Assembly: GCA_937915975.1 (NCBI GenBank)
Contig: CALGGL010000256.1
Location: 1-14,385 of the forward strand
Direction of reading: 5' to 3'
From: an uncultured Lachnospiraceae bacterium
GTDB lineage: Bacteria > Bacillota > Clostridia > Lachnospirales > Lachnospiraceae
Length of the DNA: 14,385 nucleotides
Shown: positions 7,397 to 13,953 of the stretch, in pieces
How positions within the stretch are numbered: position 1 is the stretch's first letter
Layout of the letters: every line of letters starts with the position of its first letter
The notes under the pieces: generated by a model
Told to the model about the DNA's origin: nothing
The model's input: the letters and a program-made list of their open reading frames with translations, nothing else
Databases searched by the model: none
Program-made: the position numbers and the translations under genes

Positions 7397-8332
7397 CTAC
7401 TTACTGTTTATAAGGGTGTACATTACAGCCTTTTCTGCGTGGCGGCGGTTTTCTGCCTCATCTAAGATGAGGTCAAGATGCTTCATCTCCACACTCTTTG
7501 AAATCTCAAAGCCTACATGCATCGGCATGTCGTGCATAACCACTGCATGACTTCCTTCAAGGAAAGCATCATTTATCTGATAAGGCATCATTTTAGCCAT
7601 AATCTCTGCCTTTTTCTCTGCGAACTCAGGATTGTTGAAAAATTCCATATCAACCCATGTATCGGTATAGAGGATATCCATTTCCTTTACATAGGTTTTT
7701 GCCTCATCTATTGACATGGCAGGATCAAGTTCAACATAGTGGCCTGTAGCCTTTGCCTCCTCATAAAATGCATCGTCACAGGCGGTATTGTTAACAAGCG
7801 GAGTAAGTCCGTAAAGAGTTCCCTTTTTCATCTTTGCAAAGAACTCAACAAGTGAATTAAATACATTATTCTTTGCTCCGATATAAAGAAGCTTCACATC
7901 AAGACTTCCGAAATGCTCGATAATAGTAAGTGCATCCGCAAGAATCTGGCATGGATGATAAGAATTATCACAGCCGTTAATAAACGGAACCGTTACATTC
8001 TTTCCGAAAAGCTCAACAGTCTCATTCTTAACAAGACGTGCCATAATTATATCAACATTTCTGCATACATATTTAATCTCCGATACAGGCTCTCCGAGTA
8101 CAAAGTTCGAATCCTCCCAAAGCTGGTTAAAATATGTACCGCCGAGCTCGGTTATACCTGTCGTAAAAGAAAGAAATGTTCTTGTTGAAGTCTTCTCAAA
8201 CAAGGTATAAAGCTTCTTTCCCTTAAGAGCCTCACTGTACTTTTCAGGATTCTTCTTCATATCCTGCGCAAGCTCCAAAATATCCATCAATTCCTCCGCA
8301 GAGAAATTCTTGAAATTAAGCATATTCTTCAT
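7397..8332 (-). CDS. Divergent carbamoyltransferase of the ornithine carbamoyltransferase family, substrate uncertain
   Basis: The 311 residues align over their full length with the aspartate/ornithine carbamoyltransferase family: KTSTRT (about residues 48-53), the MARLVKN...VELFGKNVTVPFINGCDN...HPCQILADALTI block (about 97-140) and a C-terminal MHDMP motif near residue 272. The HPCQ motif and the TDTWV segment are ornithine-type. Several residues differ from canonical ornithine transcarbamylase: STRTR is STRTF, the SMG substrate loop is DME with an extended loop after it, HCLP is HDMP so the substrate-site cysteine is Asp, and the Arg of the following HRG is Val. An automatic label of argF would therefore be unsafe. 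Alternatives are an ornithine enzyme from a divergent branch or a transcarbamylase for another amine. The start ATG at 8332 has AGGAG at 8-nt spacing. No arginine gene is nearby. Confidence 0.85.
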   Translation of the reverse strand: MKNMLNFKNFSAEELMDILELAQDMKKNPEKYSEALKGKKLYTLFEKTSTRTFLSFTTGITELGGTYFNQLWEDSNFVLGEPVSEIKYVCRNVDIIMARLVKNETVELFGKNVTVPFINGCDNSYHPCQILADALTIIEHFGSLDVKLLYIGAKNNVFNSLVEFFAKMKKGTLYGLTPLVNNTACDDAFYEEAKATGHYVELDPAMSIDEAKTYVKEMDILYTDTWVDMEFFNNPEFAEKKAEIMAKMMPYQINDAFLEGSHAVVMHDMPMHVGFEISKSVEMKHLDLILDEAENRRHAEKAVMYTLINSK

Positions 8333-8372
8333 AATTAAATCTCCTATAATAAATTATAATATACAACTACCA

Positions 8373-8465
8373 GGTCGGATAAGATTAGACAAATCGCTAA
8401 GTACCGCTGCGTCCGAGAGTAGCGAGAGCGTGCCTGCGTTGGATTTAGTCTAATCTTATCCGACC
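8373..8465. repeat. Palindromic element between metK and the carbamoyltransferase gene
   Basis: GGTCGGATAAGATTAGAC (8373-8390) and its perfect complement (8448-8465) form an 18-bp stem, extended by AAATC (8391-8395) against GATTT (8442-8446) with one bulged base. The GC-rich centre contains CGAGAG-TAG-CGAGAG and two copies of CTGCGT, unlike the AT-rich surroundings. It begins 6 bp beyond the metK stop codon and could serve as a 3' stabilising hairpin, but no U-tract follows, so it is not a standard terminator. Its end sequence differs from the elements at 7226 and 9871. Confidence 0.85.
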
Positions 8466-8471
8466 GTCATA

Positions 8472-9659
8472 CTATAAATACGATTTCAATTTGTCAGCCA
8501 TATCGATGCGCTCCCATGGGAGGTCTACATCGGTTCTTCCGAAGTGTCCGTAGGCTGCTGTCTGCTTGTAAATAGGTCTTCTTAAGTCAAGCATCTTGAT
8601 TATGCCTGCCGGTCTTAAGTCGAAGTTTTCTCTTACGATTTCAACAAGCTTCTCATCTGATATTTTGCCTGTTCCAAAGGTATCTATCATAATTGAAGTA
8701 GGTCTTGCAACACCTATTGCGTATGAAAGCTGTATCTCACATTTATCTGCTATACCTGCTGCCACGATATTTTTTGCAACGTATCTTGCAGCATATGCAG
8801 CCGAACGGTCAACCTTGGTACAGTCCTTTCCGGAAAATGCTCCGCCGCCGTGACGTGCATATCCGCCATAGGTATCAACTATTATCTTACGTCCTGTAAG
8901 TCCGCTGTCTCCGTTTGGTCCGCCAATTACAAATCTACCTGTAGGATTTATGAAGAATTTGGTGTTCTCATCCACCATCTCCTTTGGAAGTATCTCATCA
9001 AACACATATTTCTTAATATCTGCATGAATCTGCTCCTGAGTTACCTCTTCGCCATGCTGGGTTGAAAGAACAACAGCATCAAGTCTTGACGGCTTGCCGG
9101 TTTCATCATACTCTACGGAAACCTGTGTCTTTCCGTCCGGTCTAAGATAAGGAAGTGTTCCGTTCTTTCTGACCTCAGTAAGTCTTAAAGCAAGCTTATG
9201 TGCAAGCGAAATAGGATACGGCATAAGCTCAGGAGTTTCGTTGGTGGCAAAGCCAAACATCATTCCCTGGTCTCCGGCACCGATTGCCTCTATCTCATCA
9301 TCACTCATTGTATTTTCCTTTGCCTCAAGTGCCTTATCAACACCCATAGCTATATCCGATGACTGTTCATCAATTGCTGTGATTACTCCACACGTATCGC
9401 AGTCAAAACCATACTTGGCTCTGTCATATCCGATACCTCTTATAGTTTCACGAACTATTTTCTGTATATCAACATAAGCCTTTGTTGATATCTCACCCAT
9501 AACAAGTACAAGACCTGTTGTAATAGCTGTCTCACAGGCAACACGACTCATCGGGTCCTGAAGAAGCAAAGCATCAAGTATGGCATCTGAAATCTGATCA
9601 CAGATTTTATCAGGATGTCCTTCTGTTACTGACTCTGATGTAAATAATAATTTTTCCAT
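8472..9659 (-). CDS. metK: S-adenosylmethionine synthetase
   Basis: MetK makes S-adenosylmethionine from methionine and ATP. The 395 residues fit the family. Motifs include [12 protein letters not shown] (methionine/ATP site), the signature [12 protein letters not shown] (about residues 118-129), the glycine-rich GGGAFSGKD loop near residue 260 and [10 protein letters not shown]. The start is the ATG at 9659 ([10 protein letters not shown]), placed 5 nt after a GGAGG box at 9665-9669. The frame is open a further 20 codons upstream to an ATG at 9719, but those codons would translate the riboswitch terminator, so that longer start is an artefact. Expression is controlled by the SAM-I riboswitch directly upstream, a feedback loop in which the product turns off its own synthesis. 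Confidence 0.97.
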   Translation of the reverse strand: MEKLLFTSESVTEGHPDKICDQISDAILDALLLQDPMSRVACETAITTGLVLVMGEISTKAYVDIQKIVRETIRGIGYDRAKYGFDCDTCGVITAIDEQSSDIAMGVDKALEAKENTMSDDEIEAIGAGDQGMMFGFATNETPELMPYPISLAHKLALRLTEVRKNGTLPYLRPDGKTQVSVEYDETGKPSRLDAVVLSTQHGEEVTQEQIHADIKKYVFDEILPKEMVDENTKFFINPTGRFVIGGPNGDSGLTGRKIIVDTYGGYARHGGGAFSGKDCTKVDRSAAYAARYVAKNIVAAGIADKCEIQLSYAIGVARPTSIMIDTFGTGKISDEKLVEIVRENFDLRPAGIIKMLDLRRPIYKQTAAYGHFGRTDVDLPWERIDMADKLKSYL

Positions 9660-9670
9660 TTTTATCCTCC

Positions 9671-9701
9671 AAAAAACAAAATCCGGCAAGCAACCGGATT
9701 T
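9671..9701 (-). terminator. Riboswitch-controlled terminator in the metK leader
   Basis: On the minus strand AAATCCGG (9694-9701) pairs with CCGGATTT (9679-9686) around a 7-nt loop and runs into TGTTTTTT. The U-tract ends directly before the metK GGAGG. The competing antiterminator pairs GGATTTGA (9716-9723) with TCAAATCC (9696-9703), which consumes the 5' arm of the terminator and reaches the last base of the aptamer P1 stem. Confidence 0.9.
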
Positions 9702-9722
9702 GAAAACAAATATGCTCAAATC

Positions 9723-9831
9723 CTCTTATTGCTCGACTACCACATAGTATCGCTCAGGTCGGCACCTTCCGACAGTGTCGGGGTTGCCATGGCTTCACAG
9801 TCCCTTATGACTCCACCATTCTGAATAAGAG
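9723..9831 (-). promoter_or_regulatory. SAM-I (S-box) riboswitch aptamer upstream of metK
   Basis: Read on the minus strand, a perfect 8-bp P1 stem is formed by CTCTTATT (9824-9831) and AATAAGAG (9723-9730). Between them lie the conserved S-box blocks: CAGAATGGTGGAG (kink-turn side of P2), GGGACTGTGAAGCC with GGCAACC (P3 and core), CCGACACTGTCGG (an own hairpin) and AAGGTGCC, followed by the GAGCGATA segment. Length (109 nt), order and location in front of metK match the family. SAM binding would stabilise P1, free the terminator at 9671-9701 and stop transcription, as known for S-box leaders. Some P2 positions differ from the commonest consensus. Confidence 0.93.
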
Positions 9832-9855
9832 AGTTCTCTTATAAAATATAAACAT

Positions 9856-9884
9856 ACATTACATTATATATTCCAATTTGTCAA
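9856..9884 (-). promoter_or_regulatory. Possible metK promoter overlapping the end of the giant palindrome
   Basis: On the minus strand TTGACA (9879-9884) is perfect, and TAATGT lies 17 bp downstream (9856-9861), a weak -10 box. A perfect TATAAT at 9863-9868 has only 10 bp spacing. A start near 9849 would leave a short lead-in before the riboswitch P1 stem, as expected. The -35 box is part of the outer arm of the inverted repeat at 9871-10199. Confidence 0.35.
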
Positions 9885-10199
9885 GTGATATAACAAGGGA
9901 GACAGGCATCTTGTCACATTTTATAAGTTTTCCAGTACATCAGATAAAAATAGATCTATATGTTAGCTAGTCATCAATTTGCTAAATCAAAGCGTTCAAT
10001 TCTTTATAGGTGCTAAAAATCGAAAACTCGCTGCACTCAAACAGTTCGATTTTTTTAACGCACCTATATGCGAATTTTCACTTTTAATTTAACGCAAATC
10101 GGACTAAATGCTAACATATAGACCTATTTTTATCTGATGTACTTTAAACATGATGTGACAAGGTGCCTGTCCCCTGTTACACCACTTGACAAATTGGAA
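9871..10199. repeat. Giant 329-bp palindromic mosaic element 2 upstream of metK
   Basis: This fills the gene-free stretch between metK's leader and the HIT gene. Outer arms TTCCAATTTGTCAAGTG (9871-9887) and 10183-10199 are perfect inverted copies. Inside them, GACAGGCATCTTGTCACAT (9901-9919) matches the inverse of 10153-10171 with one mismatch; these are the same end units as in the element at 7226-7389. Next come 34-bp arms (9934-9967 and 10110-10143) with a single mismatch, then TAGTC/GACTA, TATAGGTGC (10005-10013) with 10060-10068, and AAAAATCGAA (10015-10024) with 10045-10054, around a 20-nt loop (10025-10044). The whole element can fold as one imperfect hairpin. It has no open reading frame of note and no transposase. 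Confidence 0.88.
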
Positions 10200-10237
10200 A
10201 ATCCCCACAGCCGAAATTTTTCAACCATGAGGATTTT
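10198..10237 (-). terminator. Terminator-like hairpin after the HIT-family gene
   Basis: A 19-nt arm (10219-10237) pairs along its whole length with 10198-10216, with five G-U pairs in minus-sense RNA and only 2 nt between the arms. On the minus strand the stem ends in GGGGATTTT; on the plus strand it ends in GGATTTTT. It could therefore work in both directions. It lies 20 bp beyond the HIT stop codon and overlaps the end of the giant palindrome by 2 bp. Confidence 0.7.
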
Positions 10238-10257
10238 TACGTATATATAGGGGTGTA

Positions 10258-10674
10258 CTATAATCTTTTTTTAATTGCCTTAGCGAGCTCGTTTTGTGCT
10301 TCGCTTTCGGTCTCAAGCTGCTTCCAGGTTACCTTTACATCGTCTCCCTTAAATCTTGGAATGATATGCATATGGAAATGATTAACTGTCTGTCCGGCAG
10401 CCTCTCCGTTATTCTGGACTATGTTAAGTCCGTCGCAGCCTGTTTCTTCCTTTATTGCCCTTGCTGCTATGGTTGCAAATGAAAATACCTTTGCCGCCAT
10501 TTCTGCATCAAGTTCATATATATTATCGGAATGTTCCTTAGGAATGATTAGTGCATGTCCCTTGTTGGCAGGTGCCACATCGAGTATGCATTTAAAATCA
10601 CTACTTTCATAAATTGTTGCTGACGGGATATCTCCCTTTGCAATCTTGCAGAATATGCAATCTTCTTTAATCAT
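10258..10674 (-). CDS. HIT-family nucleotide hydrolase/transferase
   Basis: Histidine-triad proteins hydrolyse nucleotide phosphoramidates and related substrates in the cytoplasm. This one has 138 residues. The triad is complete in HFHMHIIPR (about residues 98-106), and an N-terminal CIFC pair (residues 6-9) matches the zinc-binding form of the Hint/HinT branch. I start it at the ATG at 10674 (MIKEDCIFCKI) because the AGGAGG at 10683-10688 then sits 8 nt upstream; the in-frame TTG at 10680 would leave only 2 nt. It lies 40 bp downstream of fliS, probably in the same transcript, with a short repeat hairpin between. The physiological substrate is not evident. Confidence 0.93.
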   Translation of the reverse strand: MIKEDCIFCKIAKGDIPSATIYESSDFKCILDVAPANKGHALIIPKEHSDNIYELDAEMAAKVFSFATIAARAIKEETGCDGLNIVQNNGEAAGQTVNHFHMHIIPRFKGDDVKVTWKQLETESEAQNELAKAIKKRL

Positions 10675-10691
10675 CTTCAATACCTCCTATT

Positions 10692-10719
10692 TGTGACAGG
10701 CTTCTTGCCCTATGTCACA
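10692..10719. repeat. Solitary short palindromic unit at the fliS end
   Basis: TGTGACA (10692-10698) and TGTCACA (10713-10719) are perfect inverted copies, with GGC (10699-10701) facing GCC (10707-10709) inside. The layout and the TGTGACA...TGTCACA ends match the terminal units of the elements at 7226 and 9871, with a different centre. It overlaps the fliS stop codon (10715-10717) and lies between fliS and the HIT ribosome binding site. Confidence 0.65.
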
Positions 10720-11194
10720 CTCTAAAGCCTCTGTTACTGTAGTCCACACCGGAAAGACTTTCATTTAAGGTTCCCTTACCATAGGTAAGTCCTGCATATA
10801 CCTGATGGGTATTTTTCATAACAGGTCCCTCATCGTCTATCTCGTGCAGCTTCTCGAAGCCGGTACGAAGATTATCCATCATATTCTGGCATCTGTCAAG
10901 TTCACAGGGTTGTCTCTTTACAGCCGAATCAATAAGCTTTGTATAAATGTATCTTAAAATATTCAGATAGGTTTTTCCCTTTTCGTCTGCCGGATTTATG
11001 GCAGACATAAGTTCATTATGTACCTTTTTTGCCTGATTGATATTTTTCAAATATTCGTCCTTATCTTCCTTTTTATATGCCGATAATGCGTCTTCAACAT
11101 ACACCTTTTCCATATCAAAGAGGATAAGTATAAGCCCGCTGTGATTAGCCTGTGTTATTCTTAAGGTAAAATCCTTTTTTAATTCGTCGGTCAT
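10715..11194 (-). CDS. fliS: Flagellar export chaperone FliS
   Basis: FliS binds the C-terminal D0 helix of flagellin in the cytoplasm, prevents early polymerisation and delivers it to the flagellar export gate. The 159 residues are mostly helical: RITQANHSGLILILFDMEKVYVEDAL at the start (family signature with SGLILILY/F), then several helices including YLNILRYIYTKLIDSAV. The C-terminal extension (AGLTYGKGTLNESLSG...NRGF) is of the kind I associate with Lachnospiraceae FliS. The ATG at 11194 has GGAGG at 5-nt spacing. It follows flagellin by 45 bp without a terminator, so chaperone and client are probably co-transcribed. Its stop codon lies within a short palindromic repeat. Confidence 0.9.
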   Translation of the reverse strand: MTDELKKDFTLRITQANHSGLILILFDMEKVYVEDALSAYKKEDKDEYLKNINQAKKVHNELMSAINPADEKGKTYLNILRYIYTKLIDSAVKRQPCELDRCQNMMDNLRTGFEKLHEIDDEGPVMKNTHQVYAGLTYGKGTLNESLSGVDYSNRGFRV

Positions 11195-11239
11195 ATATGC
11201 CTCCGTTAATTATCTGATTTAACTGTAAAATGCTTAATC

Positions 11240-12667
11240 CTACTGTAACAACTGTAAGAGTGATTCAGGTCTTTCATTGGACTTCTGCATCATTGATATA
11301 GCTGCCTGTGAAAGAACATCCTGCTGTGTATAATTGGTCATTTCCTCAGCCATATCGGTATCCATAATTCTTGAATATGCGGCTGTTAAGCTTTCACCCT
11401 GAACCTCAAGATTATCATATATATCGTTGAGTCTGTTTTCGTAAGCACCGAGTCTTGAACGGATATTTGATACTCTCTTAACTGCCTCATCAATTGCCTC
11501 AATTGCCTTTGATGCATACTCATTGGTATACATTATAAGATTATCTATCTTAAGTGACTTAGAGCTTACGCTTGGAATATCAAGCTTTAACTCTTCGCCC
11601 GAATTAGCACCTGTCTGAATTGTCATAACACCCGCCGTAAGAACCTCTATAACAGTATCTGTTTCAGCAGGATCATAGGTTTCAGGATCAACATCCACAA
11701 GCATCTCAAATCCGTTTCTGTCGATTATTCTTATGGAATTACCCTCTGCAGTATAGGTTGCTGTTGTACTAAAGCCCTTATCCGAAGGAGTAATGCTTGC
11801 AACGCAATCCTTACCAACCTCTTTATCACCATCACTTATTCCGAGAAGTGCCTCAAGCTCAGGATTGTTAATATTAATCTCAACCCTTTGGTCCTTACCG
11901 TAAGCATTTGTTCTGAATATTACAGGTGCACCCGAAGCAAAATCAGCCTCGGTATCACCACCGTCATTTGATGCAAATACATCTATTCCTATCTTCTTGA
12001 GATGCTCCTGAAGGCTTTCGTAAACCTCAGTCATAGACATCCCTTCAGTTATCTCAACAGTAAAATTATTAACCTTAAATGAGCCTGCCTGTTCCTTTGT
12101 AACCGTAGCTCCCGAATATGAAAATCCGGTTGTATAGGTTGCTCTTTCAGCAAGTGATGTTACACTAAGCTCATATTCTCCCGCACTTACTTCGGTTGAT
12201 ATATAAGTAGTCTGAATGCTGTAAACGCTTGATAAGCTTCTTCTTGATACTGAACCGTCCAAAAGCTTCTGGTCATTGAATGCAGTAGTATCAACTATCT
12301 GGTCAATCTCCTTTGCAAGCTCATCTATCTCCATCTGAATCATATCTCTGTCGTCTTCGGAGAGAACGTCGTTTGCCGCATGAACCGCAAGCTCTCTCAT
12401 TCTTTCAAGTACGGAATGAATCTCATTTAATCCACCCTCTGCCGACTGTATAACGGAAATTCCGTCATTGGAGTTAAGGGACGCTCTGTTAAGTCCTCTT
12501 ATCTGTGAATCCATTCTTGTGGATATTGCAAGTCCCGCAGCATCATCTGCCGGATTGGTAATCTTATTTCCGGAAGAAAGTCTTGCCATAGACTTTGCTA
12601 TATTGTCATTAACTCTTGCGAAATGGTCACTTGCATTAAGCGCTAACGAATTATGGTTTATTCTCAT
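11240..12667 (-). CDS. fliC: Flagellin
   Basis: This is the filament subunit exported by the flagellar type III system. I start it at the ATG at 12667 (MRINHNSLAL), preceded by GAGGG; the frame continues upstream to a TTG at 12730, but those 21 residues do not belong to flagellins. The product has 475 residues. The N-terminal D0/D1 domain (residues 1-139; LSSGNKITNPADDAAGLAIS) and C-terminal D1/D0 domain (about 385-475; VSNIRSRLGAYENRL...DVLSQAAISMMQ) are highly typical. About 245 residues between them form a variable surface domain, larger than in the shortest flagellins. The TLR5-contact residues known from Salmonella (R90, L94, E114) have counterparts at R89, L93 and E113. The C-terminal helix is the expected FliS-binding site. 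It could equally be named hag. Confidence 0.96.
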   Translation of the reverse strand: MRINHNSLALNASDHFARVNDNIAKSMARLSSGNKITNPADDAAGLAISTRMDSQIRGLNRASLNSNDGISVIQSAEGGLNEIHSVLERMRELAVHAANDVLSEDDRDMIQMEIDELAKEIDQIVDTTAFNDQKLLDGSVSRRSLSSVYSIQTTYISTEVSAGEYELSVTSLAERATYTTGFSYSGATVTKEQAGSFKVNNFTVEITEGMSMTEVYESLQEHLKKIGIDVFASNDGGDTEADFASGAPVIFRTNAYGKDQRVEININNPELEALLGISDGDKEVGKDCVASITPSDKGFSTTATYTAEGNSIRIIDRNGFEMLVDVDPETYDPAETDTVIEVLTAGVMTIQTGANSGEELKLDIPSVSSKSLKIDNLIMYTNEYASKAIEAIDEAVKRVSNIRSRLGAYENRLNDIYDNLEVQGESLTAAYSRIMDTDMAEEMTNYTQQDVLSQAAISMMQKSNERPESLLQLLQ

Positions 12668-12744
12668 ACTCTTGCCCTCACTTTTTCTTTCATTACTGTA
12701 CGTTATCTGTTCCTGAAACTGTCTGTTCAATAAATCTATTATTT

Positions 12745-12772
12745 TTATCGGATTTTATCCGGCTTTAATTAA
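12745..12772 (-). promoter_or_regulatory. Possible sigma-28/sigma-D type flagellin promoter
   Basis: On the minus strand TCCGATAA (12745-12752) matches the flagellar sigma-factor -10 element (GCCGATAA/T). A TTAA lies 16 bp upstream (12769-12772), overlapping the stop codon of the preceding gene; a better TAAA (12764-12767) sits too close, at 11 bp. The -10 region is also half of a small dyad, CGGAT-AAA-ATCCG (12748-12760). The start would fall near 12738, giving a 70-nt leader. Confidence 0.4.
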
Positions 12773-13953
12773 CCACTTATTCCTGCCAAACCTCTTACAA
12801 GTAAAACTGCTGCCTCATAAAGAGTTCTTTCATCGGCATAGGCTTCTCTTCCGCCGTTATACGCAGCCTCAGATGCTCCCGGCTCCCCTTGACCGCCTGC
12901 AAATGAAACACTTCCTAAGTATACATTAGAAGCATCATAGCCTCCGTTTGTTAAAACAGCCGTAAATTCCGATATCACTCCGGCAAGCAAATTATTTCCG
13001 TCACTTGTATCGGACACGATATGCCCCGAAAGTGCCTTATCTGCACTGACACTTATATCAGCGTTTATATTTCCGAAAGAGGTATCCGCCATACTGATGC
13101 TTATACTTCCTCTTCTTTCACTGTCATGCTCGATGCTAAGATTTATAACATTTATTTTGTCATCGGTTCTTACCGGAATCCGGAAATGCTCCTGCTTTGC
13201 CATATTGCTCATTATGTTAAAGCCTGCATTTACAGTCTTAATTGAAGCTATATCAAGACTTCCGATACGGCCTGCAGCACCCATCCTATACATCATTTCG
13301 GTAATCTGATTTCTTAAATCATCATATTTAAGTGACATTTCCTCACTACCGCGGAGGCTTTCCAAGATACTGTCCATCTCAAATTGGGAGATATCTATAT
13401 CTACCTCTTCGCCCGTTATGGAATCTGTCATATTTTCCGTTTCTTCATCTACGAGGTTGCTTGTTCCGTCAGAGTTAAAATTCATATTCGCAAGTATTTC
13501 GGAAACCAGCTGATATATACCGCCCGGTGTGTTTATCATGGCGTCAACGGCAAATGCATTGACCATGGAATACTCTATATTGTTTTCCCTGATAAACTCT
13601 GCCACCTCTTCACTAAGCGCTTCAAATTTTTCTATATCTTCGGTGATAAGCTCCTCATTGTCCGGTGACATATCCGGCTCACTGTTAAATGCGGTTTCAA
13701 TCTGTGTATCAATACGGGAGCCCTTTACATTAAGCTCGGAAAGTGCTCCGAAGGAATCGTCCACAGATATATCAACACCCGAATTCTTGCGGCTTCTCAT
13801 AGCCGAAAGGAGATTTCTTACTGTAAGACGACTACTGTTTGCAAATAACCAGCCTGCCTCCCTGTCGCCCGACTTTGCAAGCTTATTCATCATGCGGTAA
13901 ATGCCTATGTAGCTTTCTCTTTCCTCGGCACTTACCTCACCCTTACTTTCCAT
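12769..13953 (-). CDS. C-terminal part of a frameshifted DUF6240-like flagellar-locus protein
   Basis: The displayed ATG at 13953 (MESKGEV) has no ribosome binding site. The frame is open further upstream to 14022, reading IRNRRYNEGVTEAEDFASYLRDMESK, which joins naturally to the N-terminal part in another frame. The two parts thus look like one gene split by a single-base shift. The first 120 residues are helical and charged (SYIGIYRMMNKLAKSGDREAGWLFANSS, LTVRNLLSAMRSRKNSG). The middle is acidic. The last 130 residues alternate beta strands (INVINLSIEHDSERRGSISISMAD) and end in a helix plus strand (LLAGVISEFTAVLTNGGYDASNVYLGSV), a layout like the C-terminal domain of the hook-length protein FliK. 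The DUF6240 link is from memory of Lachnospiraceae flagellar loci. It lies directly upstream of flagellin. Confidence 0.7.
   Translation of the reverse strand: MESKGEVSAEERESYIGIYRMMNKLAKSGDREAGWLFANSSRLTVRNLLSAMRSRKNSGVDISVDDSFGALSELNVKGSRIDTQIETAFNSEPDMSPDNEELITEDIEKFEALSEEVAEFIRENNIEYSMVNAFAVDAMINTPGGIYQLVSEILANMNFNSDGTSNLVDEETENMTDSITGEEVDIDISQFEMDSILESLRGSEEMSLKYDDLRNQITEMMYRMGAAGRIGSLDIASIKTVNAGFNIMSNMAKQEHFRIPVRTDDKINVINLSIEHDSERRGSISISMADTSFGNINADISVSADKALSGHIVSDTSDGNNLLAGVISEFTAVLTNGGYDASNVYLGSVSFAGGQGEPGASEAAYNGGREAYADERTLYEAAVLLVRGLAGISG

Noticed and set aside
8353..8358. Promoter for the carbamoyltransferase gene based on a perfect minus-strand TATAAT
   Set aside because: The -35 position falls in the palindrome arm and reads TATCCG or TTATCC, a poor match, so I did not list it as a feature.
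7226..10199. Insertion sequence or composite transposon bounded by the two related palindromes
   Set aside because: The DNA between them holds ordinary housekeeping genes, there is no transposase, and each palindrome is complete with its own pair of inverted ends.
10680..10680. TTG start six bases upstream for the HIT-family gene
   Set aside because: The AGGAGG would be only 2 nt away. The ATG at 10674 has ideal 8-nt spacing and gives the usual N-terminus.
12668..12730. 21-residue N-terminal extension of flagellin starting at a TTG
   Set aside because: Flagellins start at the MRINHN-type motif, and the extension would translate the leader that contains the ribosome binding site.
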